From positions 248,001-312,000 of the forward strand of contig NZ_PDLO01000001.1 in the NCBI RefSeq assembly GCF_002631205.1: 64,000 nt of DNA, in the 5' to 3' direction. Of this stretch, positions 42,901 to 51,463 are shown in pieces; within the stretch, counting starts at the first letter, position 1, and each line of letters opens with the position of its first letter. Below the pieces are notes generated by a model. That model saw only the letters and a program-made list of their open reading frames with translations. It was not told where the DNA came from and did not search any database. This DNA is from Neolewinella marina (GTDB lineage Bacteria; Bacteroidota; Bacteroidia; Chitinophagales; Saprospiraceae). Position numbers and translations under genes: made by a program.

Positions 42901-43688
42901 TTGAAGGAAGTGGCGAACTTGTAGGTGGCGTTGGGGAACACCTGGATGGTCTCGTCACACAGCTGGGTGGTGTCCACGTAGTAGGACAGCTCCACTTTAG
43001 GCAGCGGCTGGATGACGATGGTCTTCTCGTAGTAGTACTTGTCGCAGCCCTTGTAGGGGGTTACTTCCAGCTTGACGACGTAGGTCCCGGGCTCACCGAA
43101 TTCGTAGCCGCTGAATTTCTTGGAAGTGGCTCCTTCGATGCGCTCACCGTCGATGTACCACTGGTAGGATTCCACGAGCTTGTCGCTGCACATCTTGCCT
43201 TCGAAGTTCACCTTGAAGGGCTCCTCGATACACTTCAGGTTGCTGTGTTTGATGTTGACGATGGGGTTGGGAACCACCCGGAAGTCGTAGGTACCCTTCT
43301 GGTTGTCGCCACGCTCGTCGACGCAGTCTTCCCGTACTACGGTCAGGGCGCCGGCGTATTCGAAGTACAGCGCACCGTCGCTCGGGGGGGTGGGCTTGCC
43401 GGGAGGGGCCCCACAGTCGAAGAGGAAGCGCTTCTTAACGTCCACAGTATTGACGACACCAGTATACAGGGTATCGCTGCCATCGGGGAATTTTACCCGG
43501 TAGGTGCCCGGGTCACCATTGTTGTAAATCTTGAAGTTCACCGTGACCATCCCCACGCTGTCGGCGCAGAAGGTGCTGGTGGGCGGGAGCAGGAAGGGCT
43601 CTTCCTGACCACAGCTCGTCTGGGCCACAAGGCCCAGCGAAAGAAGATTTAGGGTAATTAGGAGAAGACACTTTGTAAAGTTGGACAT
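39972..43688 (-). CDS. Giant secreted PKD-type protein with T9SS type B (gliding-motility) sorting domain
   Basis: A 1238-residue surface protein. Signal peptide (residues 1-22, ending LGLVAQ), then many cysteine-containing beta-sandwich units, with at least one clear PKD domain (FGLNWDFGDGQNSQERNPVY around 960-980). The last ~90 residues (YAPNAFSPNGDGYNETFGLE onward, ending MTGDIALLR) form the type B C-terminal domain used by T9SS for gliding-motility-associated proteins. It shares length, domain order and many segments with the next gene upstream. Probably an adhesin or surface filament; no enzymatic motif. Confidence 0.93.
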   Translation of the reverse strand: MSNFTKCLLLITLNLLSLGLVAQTSCGQEEPFLLPPTSTFCADSVGMVTVNFKIYNNGDPGTYRVKFPDGSDTLYTGVVNTVDVKKRFLFDCGAPPGKPTPPSDGALYFEYAGALTVVREDCVDERGDNQKGTYDFRVVPNPIVNIKHSNLKCIEEPFKVNFEGKMCSDKLVESYQWYIDGERIEGATSKKFSGYEFGEPGTYVVKLEVTPYKGCDKYYYEKTIVIQPLPKVELSYYVDTTQLCDETIQVFPNATYKFATSFKWSSNSDDVSFSDSSSPNPVITIQNNQAGTKTITVLASNQNCSAKPQSFDITTQRGQGIAVLEDIVTCTGYVLDLCEYLEYTPTPDNIRWSANVPNVSFSDSTALCPLVTFGDVGEVVLTASGTDACGEAFAIPVDVRVRDGARLQIDISSIDTLCTTEAPIALLDFIEPAFKVSRITGAGVVDNIFDPSVVEGKTEITVIDSCGAIYPLEFLVIPQEKYTGIQPEVCVGGTVDLAAIQAGNYTGTGVTNNVFESAGLTPGTYEIAFSSQSYCGGEDTLYIKVQEYPVAAFEIVTDSCGAGDAGAVYAGLESILLENRSSAQTKSFTVVETGQTAKNREKAKFTFLEPGVYTIEQVVTFPGGVCSDTIRKTIEVLFPPRIDFSYVMDSTVCDSITLDFSAGLQPADVSYRWAFSSTDRSESAAPQIDLLRPLAPEVLGVDVSVMNSCYTTADTFGVVLPLRFRVSFDVLNDNNTVCSDDTIFLANTSVNADNFRVSYPDGRMGTQLPTSLVLRNEEQKVLKYPITLQGSNVSCPDERVTDTIYVLPITTEAAFSLDYDNVCSSTEVTLTNASTPGALTFVHWGDNSSPQLIDELEPITHTYRVDTDTEFQISLSAQLCGIDTFRNEITVRPSPDASFEITAVDANCEGEDMVFTSTAATAPFGLNWDFGDGQNSQERNPVYAYDKPGNYMVYAEAVSENGCTSVDSMKLSIGTYNGAPISYTMPPSVCMDSPFDLELNAPLTGWTIDYGNGLISDEPIERPYFDEGTYVMKLTATSANGCHTDSSTVVKVFPSFDATIRTANRDTLVELGDALDLRVQVYPPRNITEVLWTGDSILNPTSPYTTARPLNDGFYSINLTDEHGCVASDSMRVSVRKNYEDRIYAPNAFSPNGDGYNETFGLEVKSHTVRAIRYLRVISRYGAVVYECTDCPTGTVGNGWDGTLGGKPLQSSVYLWAAEVEFVDGSSQLMTGDIALLR

Positions 43689-44011
43689 GCAAGACTAGGG
43701 TTGTAGTCAATGCTACCAAGTCACTACTAAAAGCATACGACATAGGGGCCGTCCACCGACAACGGCGAAGGGGGGAAGTCCGGAAAAACTGAGTTTCCGG
43801 CTATGTAATTTTCTTTTGAGAGAGACGCTGGCGAGAAATTGACCAGGAAGTAAAAAAATCCAATCAAACCCCGAAGGGGAAAAGAACAACACGACAGCCA
43901 ATACCGACTGCCTTACAGACATATCGGTATCCGAGCGCGATATATTGTTAATGTCCGGGAAACTTTTCCCCGGGCAGGAAAAATTAACGTTGGTCGCCCG
44001 GGCCGGCGGAA
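43689..44011. other. Intergenic region between the two T9SS type B genes
   Basis: 323 bases without a gene. Two hairpins are visible: CCGGAAA/TTTCCGG (43780-43800), about 95 bases before the downstream gene's start, and CCCC-GAA-GGGG (43869-43879), which on the minus strand is followed by TTTGATTGGATTTTTTT and probably terminates the upstream gene. The segment is richer in A+T than its surroundings and presumably holds the promoter of the gene at 43688; no exact TAnnTTTG was found. Confidence 0.5.
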
Positions 44012-47000
44012 CTACCGCAACAGAATGACGTCGCCGGTGAAGGTCTGCCGGGCACCGTCGACGAATTCCACCGTGGCGTTCCAGAGGTATACTCCGGTTT
44101 TGGCCGGACCGCCGTTGAAGGAACCGTCCCACCCAACGGCACCATTTCCGGGTCCGCATTCCCGGCATTCGTAGACCACGGCGCCCCAACGGGACCGGAT
44201 GCGCATCGACGTGATCGAGCGCACCGTGTTGGGCTTCACCTGCAAGGCGAAGGTCTCGTTTACCCCGTCCCCGTTCGGGGAGAATACGTTCGGACTGTAG
44301 ACGCGCTCGCGGTAATCCGTCTGTACGCGCACCATTATGGAGTCAAAGGCCCGGCAGCCAAATTGGTCGGTAACCGACAGGCGGTACAGCTCGTCGGCTA
44401 TTGGGGTGACCAGCGTGCGGGTTGCCGTCGGGTCCCCTACTCCATTCCCCGACCAAAGCACGCTGTCCAGCGCACGCTGAGGAGTTGCGGCAAAGGTGAG
44501 GTTCAGGGAATTGCCCAGTTCTACGGTAGTATCCCTGCGGTCGGGTGCAATGTTGACGGCAAGGGAGGGGTGAACGGTCACCATCACGGTGGTGTCGGTA
44601 CGGCACCCGGCCGCGTCAACCGCCACAAGGGTAAAGGGGAAGGTACCGACCTGTGAAAAGGGACGTTCAAGCGCCCCGATGGAACGCCGGTTGGAGCCAT
44701 ACAGGAAACGCAAGGCAGGAGCCGCCGGTGAATGCACCTGCACGGGGAAGGGACCATCCACGCAGGCCGCTTCCGGGATGCTCGCATCGATAGTGGGACC
44801 ATTGTATTTACCGACGGTGACCCAGGCAGTATCCGCGGCGGAACAACCCGAAGCGCTGGTAACTTCCAGAATAACCGGGTAAGTGCCCGGTTTCTCGTAG
44901 ACGTGGCCCGGCCGCTGGTGCTGGCTGAAGTATCCATCTCCGAAATCCCAGTCGTAACTGTACCCGGAGGTCGCTGCCTCGGGAAGGAAACGTAGGCTAT
45001 CCCCCACGCACTTGGCCGGAGAGTCAACGAGGGAGAAGGTTGGATTGGGAGTTGCCAGGACGGTAAACTCTTTGCGGTAGACGTCCGTGCCGCAGAGGGC
45101 GGCCTCCAGGCTAATGGTCACCGTGGTATCCCGGCCCATCTCGTACCGGTGGTGGATGGTATCTCCCACGGCTACCCACTGCGGAGAGGAGCCGTCGCCC
45201 CAGAAGACCCGGCCGTTGCTGCCGGAGGTAGACAGATTGACGAGGGCGACCTCCCCCTGGGCGCAGTTGTCGGTATAAGTCAGGTTGAACCCGGCACGGG
45301 TTTCCACCGGCAGGATGAAGATGGTATCCGAGACCGTTTTTGTGTTACATCCCGTACTGCTCCCACTCAGAACGATAGGATACGCCAAGACGGACTTGGT
45401 AGGATTATTAACGACTAGAAATTCGGGCAGTTCCGTCTCAGTGCTCCCATCCGGGTAGGTAACCCTGATTTGACTGGCGTTAACGGAATTATCCTGTAGG
45501 TAAACCGTATCCCCGGAGCACACCGTGCGGTTATCGTTCATGATACCGAAGGATACCTGAAACCGGCGGGGCAATTCCAGTGAAAAGGTATCCTGAAATT
45601 GAAAGCAGCCATTCGTGGCGCGGACGGCCACCGACATCCATTTCTCTTCGTACGGCCGCGCCATTTTGATGGTGGCCTGTTTAGCCTGCAGCACCTTGCC
45701 GTTCGACAAACTCCACCCGGGGACCACCCCGGCGGGCAGGCCCTTGGAGTGGAAGGTGATGGCCAGGGAATCACAGCCTACCTCTTCCAGGTCATAGGTG
45801 AAGTCGGGAGAAAAGGAGTTGCGCACCTCAATCGTACGGCTCAGGGTATCGGTGCAGTCCGTTCCTCGGGAGCCAACTACCTGCTGCAGGGTGTAGGTAC
45901 CCGCGGAGGGGAAGGTGAAACTGGCGTTGGCGCTGCCGCACTGCCGGTCACCGGTTTCGAGAACGGAGTAACAGATCACTTCGGAACCCGACAGGTTGAC
46001 GAGCTTCACCGGTTGTCCCGCGGGAAAGACGGTACCCGGATCGCCACCGGGGCAACTGGGCGACGCAATCGAGAAGTCGGCCACCGGGGGGGCGTGCAGC
46101 GTAAGGGTTATCGTGCCGGCTCCTCCACAGTACGCATCACTGATGTATTCTATCTGGTAGAGCCCCGGTTCCATCCCCGCTGAATGGAACACATTATCTG
46201 TTATGCCTGGACCGGTATACCGCCCGGGTTGCAGGCTGGTGAGGTCCAGATCCTCCCCCTGGCAGATGACGGGTTCGCGCCCGGAAAATCCCCCGGTGGT
46301 CAACACGTGAATCGAAAGGTTGCTTATGGCGCCGCAGCTGTCGGTCACGGTCAACCGGACATCACCGCGGAGGCCGGCGGGATTGAACCACCGTCCGTCA
46401 ACCCCATCCCCCTTTACGGATGCAACATTGGACCAGGGTTTGATGTGGTTTGCGAGGTCCACGGGCGGCTCCTCTTCACAGAGGGTATCGATGGCGCTCC
46501 ACTCAAAACTCAGGGGCTCATTATCGCGCACCCATACGGTTACCGGCAGGGAGAAGGGGCGGCCGCATACGTCAATGCCCACCGCGGTGAGGATATGCTC
46601 ACCCGGAGTGGTAAAGGTGATTTCCGGACAAACCGTGGTATTGTTGGTGATCCGGGTAGTTACGTCAGCATCCTCCCAACGGATGCTTTCGACGACCAAG
46701 GTATTCAGCAGGTCCTCGCAGATCCGGTAGGATTCATTGGCACAGGTTTCGAGCTGCCCCCGGAGCCGCATCTTCTGATCGTTGTAGGTGGTGAGGGTGA
46801 ACGATTTGGTGACCTCGCCGCAGGTCTCACTCCCCGCGGTCAGGGTGATCGTGCGTTGATCGCCGAACTGATTATCGATAAAAATGACCGGGGCGGCCTC
46901 CGTAGGGTCGGAAAAGGTCACGTCGGGAGAATCGGAACTCCAGCTAAAACGAGTTACGTTAGCGGCCGAGGTGACCGTTGCAATGGTGACTTCGGGCAGG

Positions 47001-47737
47001 CAAAGGGTGGCGGAATCCACCAGAAAATCAACCTCCAGATCGGGTGCCTCGGTGATGAAGATCTCCTTTTCGAGGAAGAAGGGACCACACCCCTCCTTGT
47101 TGGTCGTGGCCTCCACCCGGACGATATGCAGCCCCGGTTCAAGGATTACCAGGTTGGAGATTTGGGCATTGTCGGAATTACCAATCGGTTGCCCATCCAG
47201 AAACCACTGGAAACGCTCGACCAGATCCTCCTGACAAAGGACGGCCTCCAGGTCAACCATAAAGGGTGCCTCCAAACAGGTCAGTCGGCTCGAAGTGATC
47301 TCTTCCAGCGGATTGGGAATCACGTTAAAATCGTAGCTGCCCCGGGGAGAGTCTCCCTGGCTGTTCACGCAGTCGGAGCGTACGATGGACAGCTCCCCCA
47401 TGTAGGCGTAGAAGGGCGACTCCATGGTGGGCAGGGAGGGGGATCCGGGTGGGTCGCTGCAAAAGAATTCCAATTTGTGACGTACGGTCACGGTATCCTC
47501 AATCCCAGAATACTTGGCCGTAGCACCATCGGGAAAATACACGGTATAGTTGCCCGGCGCTCCCAGGTTGAGCAGTTTGAAGGATATCGTGGCTATTCCA
47601 TTGGAGTCCACGCAAAAGGTGCGGGAAGGGGGAAGCCAGAAGGGATCCTGCTCCCCGCAGGTGGACTGACCGCTGAGGGTAGTAACGCCCATACAGACGA
47701 ACCACAGGGTCATGAATATTTGTGTTGTGTGCCTCAT
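44012..47737 (-). CDS. Giant secreted PKD-type protein with T9SS type B sorting domain (paralogue)
   Basis: A 1241-residue paralogue of the gene at 39972. The ATG at 47737 is preferred to the one at 47797 because it gives a signal peptide (MRHTTQIFMTLWFVCMGVTT, then LSGQ). The N-terminus (STCGEQDPFWLPPSRTFCVD) mirrors the neighbour's (TSCGQEEPFLLPPTSTFCAD), a PKD domain (YSYDWDFGDGYFSQHQRPGH) is in the same position, and the type B tail (YSPNVFSPNGDGVNETFALQ onward, ending FTGDVILLR) is intact. Identity elsewhere is moderate, so the duplication is old. Likely surface adhesin or motility-related. Confidence 0.93.
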   Translation of the reverse strand: MRHTTQIFMTLWFVCMGVTTLSGQSTCGEQDPFWLPPSRTFCVDSNGIATISFKLLNLGAPGNYTVYFPDGATAKYSGIEDTVTVRHKLEFFCSDPPGSPSLPTMESPFYAYMGELSIVRSDCVNSQGDSPRGSYDFNVIPNPLEEITSSRLTCLEAPFMVDLEAVLCQEDLVERFQWFLDGQPIGNSDNAQISNLVILEPGLHIVRVEATTNKEGCGPFFLEKEIFITEAPDLEVDFLVDSATLCLPEVTIATVTSAANVTRFSWSSDSPDVTFSDPTEAAPVIFIDNQFGDQRTITLTAGSETCGEVTKSFTLTTYNDQKMRLRGQLETCANESYRICEDLLNTLVVESIRWEDADVTTRITNNTTVCPEITFTTPGEHILTAVGIDVCGRPFSLPVTVWVRDNEPLSFEWSAIDTLCEEEPPVDLANHIKPWSNVASVKGDGVDGRWFNPAGLRGDVRLTVTDSCGAISNLSIHVLTTGGFSGREPVICQGEDLDLTSLQPGRYTGPGITDNVFHSAGMEPGLYQIEYISDAYCGGAGTITLTLHAPPVADFSIASPSCPGGDPGTVFPAGQPVKLVNLSGSEVICYSVLETGDRQCGSANASFTFPSAGTYTLQQVVGSRGTDCTDTLSRTIEVRNSFSPDFTYDLEEVGCDSLAITFHSKGLPAGVVPGWSLSNGKVLQAKQATIKMARPYEEKWMSVAVRATNGCFQFQDTFSLELPRRFQVSFGIMNDNRTVCSGDTVYLQDNSVNASQIRVTYPDGSTETELPEFLVVNNPTKSVLAYPIVLSGSSTGCNTKTVSDTIFILPVETRAGFNLTYTDNCAQGEVALVNLSTSGSNGRVFWGDGSSPQWVAVGDTIHHRYEMGRDTTVTISLEAALCGTDVYRKEFTVLATPNPTFSLVDSPAKCVGDSLRFLPEAATSGYSYDWDFGDGYFSQHQRPGHVYEKPGTYPVILEVTSASGCSAADTAWVTVGKYNGPTIDASIPEAACVDGPFPVQVHSPAAPALRFLYGSNRRSIGALERPFSQVGTFPFTLVAVDAAGCRTDTTVMVTVHPSLAVNIAPDRRDTTVELGNSLNLTFAATPQRALDSVLWSGNGVGDPTATRTLVTPIADELYRLSVTDQFGCRAFDSIMVRVQTDYRERVYSPNVFSPNGDGVNETFALQVKPNTVRSITSMRIRSRWGAVVYECRECGPGNGAVGWDGSFNGGPAKTGVYLWNATVEFVDGARQTFTGDVILLR

Positions 47738-47992
47738 TAGTGTGTTCGTGGGTATACGAAAGCTAACGGGTCGCGGAAAGACATCAGGATAATGCATACG
47801 ATTCCTACCCCGTGCAATGGACAGTTACGCATGCGAGAATTCCGGACTGGCCCCGTACTAACGGAGTGCCAAAACCCGGCCGTCTAGTTTTCATTATCCA
47901 GGCCCAATCGGGGCCGACCTGTGTCAATCCTTAACCTTGAATCCTTACGAAGATAAGTAAATATCTATATATCAATCTACTCGGTTAATTTA

Positions 47993-49087
47993 TCAGTACC
48001 GGGAAAAAGCGAGTTGCAGCCGGCTGGGCAGGTCACCGGATTGACTGATCTGCAAATAGTCCTTGTAGCTGCAAGCCACCAGGCGATTGCGCTCTTCACC
48101 GTCGGGGACGCTGACGGGTACCTGCACCCACCATCGGTTGCTGCGCTCCGAGCGCCAGAACGTCAGGCGGTCGGCCACTTTGCTGTCTACCACGTATTCG
48201 TGCAGGCCCGAGGTGGAAACGGGAAAGTCACCCTTGCGGCGGCTCACGCCGTGCATGAAGTACCAGATCAATTGCGCCTGGGCCGCCAGGCTCGTTTCAC
48301 GTTCCCGGTCGCTTGCGTCACCGCCCCGGTAGCCGAAAAGTCCGAAAGAGGACAAGCGATCGCTGCTCCCCGCGTAGAACGCCAGTTGACAGGCTTCCTG
48401 CACGGAAAATCCCGAAGGGCCAAACCCTTCCTGGGCCGGGACCTCCGCCGCGGCCAGACCCGCCAGGTCGATGGCCAGGACGTCGGCGTCCCGGACGGTG
48501 GGTTCCAGTTCACCCAGGTCCGCACGGCTTTGTCCAAGGGTGTACCGTTCAAAGTGGCGCCTCATGAACAATGCATCCAGGGCAGGGTCCACGAGCTGCC
48601 GCTGGGATCCCAGGTGGGCCAGATGATACATGGGAGGTCGCTGGCGGTAAACGGCAGCATCCAGGTTGTTCTCCGCGTCGGCTGTCCCTGTAGACTCAGT
48701 CCTTAGCCGGATACGGCTGTCCAGGATACATACCCCTACCTGTCGGTTCAGCTCCCCGAAGGCCAGGTACTGGGCCGGTAGAAAGGAAGAAGGTGCGCCC
48801 AGGGTAACCGGCAGGATGTTCGCCGAATGCAATTCCTTCAGCAGGGGGATGGCGAAGTCGACCGTGCGCTTCCGCAGGTTCCCGAGGTCCACCACTGCAA
48901 GATCCTCAAAGTCCCAGAACAGCCGGTACAGGTGTTCCCTCACCCCGTCGGCGGTTTGGGCATCCAGGCCCAGCAGGGCAATTCGCGGGGCGGAAGGAGG
49001 ATCCGCCGCCAGCCGGCTGCCTATTGTATTGGCTACGGGAGGGTTAGGGGGAAGTGCGGGGGGTAATAACCAGGGGGTGTACATCAT
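47993..49087 (-). CDS. Arginase/formiminoglutamase-fold pseudoenzyme
   Basis: A 364-residue protein with the overall layout of the ureohydrolase superfamily (PRIALLGLDAQTADGVREHL, then ILPVTLGAPSSFLPAQYL, then VGVCILDSRIRLR, then DVLAIDLAGLAAAEVPAQEG), but the manganese ligands are mostly gone: GGDHS is GAPSS, DAHxD is DSRIR, and SxDxDxxDP is AIDLAGLAA. Hydrolysis by the standard mechanism is therefore unlikely; a binding or regulatory role is more plausible. Bacteroidota carry such non-catalytic homologues. Divergent from the OmpA-family gene. Single-gene unit. Confidence 0.78.
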   Translation of the reverse strand: MMYTPWLLPPALPPNPPVANTIGSRLAADPPSAPRIALLGLDAQTADGVREHLYRLFWDFEDLAVVDLGNLRKRTVDFAIPLLKELHSANILPVTLGAPSSFLPAQYLAFGELNRQVGVCILDSRIRLRTESTGTADAENNLDAAVYRQRPPMYHLAHLGSQRQLVDPALDALFMRRHFERYTLGQSRADLGELEPTVRDADVLAIDLAGLAAAEVPAQEGFGPSGFSVQEACQLAFYAGSSDRLSSFGLFGYRGGDASDRERETSLAAQAQLIWYFMHGVSRRKGDFPVSTSGLHEYVVDSKVADRLTFWRSERSNRWWVQVPVSVPDGEERNRLVACSYKDYLQISQSGDLPSRLQLAFSRY

Positions 49088-49136
49088 TGCAAAGGGGCGA
49101 AGGTAAAGAAAGGCCCAGTTTTTCTAAACAACTGCT

Positions 49137-49144
49137 ACCTTTGA
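49137..49144 (+). promoter_or_regulatory. -7 promoter element for the OmpA-family gene
   Basis: TACCTTTG, exact to TAnnTTTG, about 60 bases before the ATG at 49206. Confidence 0.5.
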
Positions 49145-49205
49145 CCGATATACACAGGATTGTGAAAGAAACCCCTATTCACCAAACCTTGCTAGATCCA
49201 CCTCT

Positions 49206-50750
49206 ATGAAAATATTCAAATCTTCCCTGACCGGCCTGCTCTTCTGCCTTTGCGGAGCACTGTCTGCTCAGGGTACTCCCCTTCCCCCTACCTCCGCCAG
49301 TCAGGATTCGGCCCGTACCGTCGGACTTGCCCAGGAGGGTACGATGAGCAAACGGGATCAGCCCACTATGCTGGAAGTGGGAATCTCCCCCTACTACTCC
49401 TGGTTGTCCAGCGACGTTACTTCCAAAGCAGGCTATGGCGGGGGTATTCACCTGCGGAAATCCCTGGACCACCTGTTCTCCATCCGTCTGGACGGCGTTT
49501 ACGCCTTCAGCCAGGGTGACAACGAAACCGGTGACAACTCCAACAACCGCCGCTTCGAAACCAACTGGCTCAGCGGTACCGCCTACGGTGTAGTAACCCT
49601 CAATAACTTCACCTTCAAGGGCGACATCCGCAACATCAACCTGTTCATGATGGCCGGTGCCGGTGGAAACTTCTACGCCACCGAGTTCCAGTGCAACGGC
49701 AACGTGCGCGGCCGTGGTTGCGCCAGCAATCCCAATGGTTCCCCCTTCGAGGAAGGCCGCAATGGTGAGATCGACCAGTCGTTCCGCACCCACGCCGCCT
49801 TCGGTACGGGCATCAACTTCCGCATCAATGAGCGCTTCAACATCGGTGCCGAATACCAGGTATTCGTGCCCATGGGCAACCGCGCTGACCTGGTCGATGG
49901 CTATGATGACGGCGACTTCCGCGACGTGCAAAACGTAGCCGGTATCTCGCTCAACTTCAACCTGGGCAATACCAAAACCCACGCCGAGCCCCGCTACTGG
50001 ACGAACGCCTTCACCCCCGTCAAGGAGGACCTCGCTACCCTGAACCGCCGGGTGGATGAAGCCACCACGGATACGGACAACGACGGCATCGCCGACGCCG
50101 TAGACCAGGAGCCCAACACCCCCGCCGGCGCCACGGTCGACAGCCGCGGCCGCACGCTCGACAGCGATTCCGACGGAGTGCCCGACTACCGCGACAAGGA
50201 GCCCTTCTTCCCCCCCCGGGAAGGTGAAGTGGTTGACGCCGACGGTGTAGTCACTGAGCGCATCGACGCCCCCCTGAGCGAGGAGGAAGTGCAGACGATG
50301 ATCGACAACTCGGTCAACAACGCCATGACCCAGATCGACCGCAACAACTCCACCCGGATCAATACCCCCGGTGGTGCCATCTACCTTCCCATGCTGTACT
50401 TCCCCCTGAACGGTTCGAAGATCCAGTACGAAGACTACGGCACCCTGGCCAGCATCGCCCGCCTGATGGACGCCAACCCCGAAATGCGCCTCATCGTGCG
50501 GGGTTACACCGACCGTACGGGTGATATGGAATACAACCAGAAGCTGTCCTACCGCCGCGCCCTGAACGTAATCAACCACCTGGTTGACAACTTCAGCATC
50601 GCCCGCGAGCGACTGGTACTGCAGTACCGGGGTGAAGACGAAGCCATCGTTCCCCTGGACCGCAGCCGCGTCAACCGCCGCGTGGAATTCCTGACCGGCG
50701 TTGCCGATGCCCAGGAAGATCCCGCCCCTGAAGGAATGGAGGGCAACTAA
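49206..50750 (+). CDS. OmpA-family protein with TSP type-3 repeats
   Basis: A 514-residue outer-membrane protein: signal peptide (to about residue 22, LSAQG), an N-terminal beta-barrel (around 55-270), a calcium-binding thrombospondin type-3 stretch (DTDNDGIADAVDQEPNTPAG near 290 and DSDSDGVPDYRDKEPFF near 319), and a C-terminal OmpA peptidoglycan-binding domain (LYFPLNGSKIQYEDYGTLAS, then RGYTDRTGDMEYNQKLSYRR, then RVNRRVEF). Links the outer membrane to the cell wall. Likely abundant: own promoter and a very strong terminator downstream. Confidence 0.95.
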   Translation: MKIFKSSLTGLLFCLCGALSAQGTPLPPTSASQDSARTVGLAQEGTMSKRDQPTMLEVGISPYYSWLSSDVTSKAGYGGGIHLRKSLDHLFSIRLDGVYAFSQGDNETGDNSNNRRFETNWLSGTAYGVVTLNNFTFKGDIRNINLFMMAGAGGNFYATEFQCNGNVRGRGCASNPNGSPFEEGRNGEIDQSFRTHAAFGTGINFRINERFNIGAEYQVFVPMGNRADLVDGYDDGDFRDVQNVAGISLNFNLGNTKTHAEPRYWTNAFTPVKEDLATLNRRVDEATTDTDNDGIADAVDQEPNTPAGATVDSRGRTLDSDSDGVPDYRDKEPFFPPREGEVVDADGVVTERIDAPLSEEEVQTMIDNSVNNAMTQIDRNNSTRINTPGGAIYLPMLYFPLNGSKIQYEDYGTLASIARLMDANPEMRLIVRGYTDRTGDMEYNQKLSYRRALNVINHLVDNFSIARERLVLQYRGEDEAIVPLDRSRVNRRVEFLTGVADAQEDPAPEGMEGN

Positions 50751-50782
50751 TCCCCTCCGAACAATCCTGATGATTGCCACAA

Positions 50783-50817
50783 AAAGAGCCAGCCGGAAGA
50801 TTTCCGGCTGGCTCTTT
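50783..50817 (+). terminator. Strong intrinsic terminator after the OmpA-family gene
   Basis: AGAGCCAGCCGGAA pairs with TTCCGGCTGGCTCT around a three-base loop, and AAA before the stem pairs with TTT after it. Starts 30 bases after the stop. Confidence 0.9.
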
Positions 50818-50890
50818 GGCTTTAAAAAAGGGTACGCCCACAGTCGCGATGGTTCTGCGGGCGTCCTCCAATTTCGCGCTTAATCAACTA

Positions 50891-50911
50891 GGTATTCCCC
50901 AGGGAGATACC
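50891..50911. promoter_or_regulatory. Imperfect inverted repeat before the 50975 gene
   Basis: GGTAT...ATACC arms with mostly complementary inner bases over 21 bp, ending 30 bases before the -7 element at 50942. Candidate operator; could also be chance. Confidence 0.3.
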
Positions 50912-50941
50912 CTACCGGCCATATCCGTGGCCCGCAGCCCC

Positions 50942-50949
50942 TATCTTTT
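50942..50949 (+). promoter_or_regulatory. -7-like element for the 50975 gene
   Basis: TATCTTTT, one base off TAnnTTTG, 26 bases before the ATG. Confidence 0.35.
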
Positions 50950-50974
50950 GCCCCGGAACGCTAAGTACAGCCCC

Positions 50975-51463
50975 ATGAAACGACTCCTCTTCCCGGCTTT
51001 TCTGCTCCTTCCCCTCCTTGTCGTAGCCCAGTGGAGACCCGATATCTCCGGCAGCTGGAGCGGACTGCTGCTACAGAATGAAGGAGGGTTTTCCGACCGC
51101 TTTGAGCTCTACATGAACCTCGAACAAATTGGACTGAGCGTCAGGGGCACGGCCTACGTCCGCCTGGGCGAATTGCATGCAGAGATGAAGGTGAGTGGCT
51201 TTCAGACCCTGGACGGGAGCTGGCGCATCTCCGAGCTGGAGATCCTGAGGAACAACAAGGCCGGCCTTACCGTGGCCTGGTGCATGAAGGAATACGATCT
51301 GCGGGCCGATTACCGGCAGGGTGAACTGGTGCTCACCGGCCCCTGGTGGGGAAACAGTTCCTATGGCCCCTGCGTCCCCGGCTCCATCACCCTGAGGAAA
51401 CGCATCAAGGTTGCCTCACTCCTCGGCGGCGAGTACCCCGTTGATGTCCAGCCGCATGGCTAG
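50975..51463 (+). CDS. Small secreted protein of unknown function
   Basis: A 162-residue protein. The ATG at 50975 is chosen because it gives a signal peptide (MKRLLFPAFLLLPLLVVAQ); longer in-frame starts run through the terminator at 50783-50817. Mature N-terminus WRPDISGSWSGLLLQNEGG and later LVLTGPWWGNSSYGPCVPGS suggest a small beta-barrel of lipocalin-like type, with two cysteines. No family recognised with certainty. Its last 48 bases overlap the end of the first exbD gene on the other strand. Confidence 0.75.
   Translation: MKRLLFPAFLLLPLLVVAQWRPDISGSWSGLLLQNEGGFSDRFELYMNLEQIGLSVRGTAYVRLGELHAEMKVSGFQTLDGSWRISELEILRNNKAGLTVAWCMKEYDLRADYRQGELVLTGPWWGNSSYGPCVPGSITLRKRIKVASLLGGEYPVDVQPHG

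Noticed and set aside
47798-47992. A+T-rich gap upstream of the second T9SS type B gene as a possible small gene or RNA
   Set aside because: No open frame, hairpin with T-run or clear promoter octamer was seen; it probably holds only the upstream region of the gene at 47737.
49179-50780. A 533-codon open frame on the minus strand
   Set aside because: Antisense to the OmpA-family gene, which has a promoter, signal peptide and terminator.
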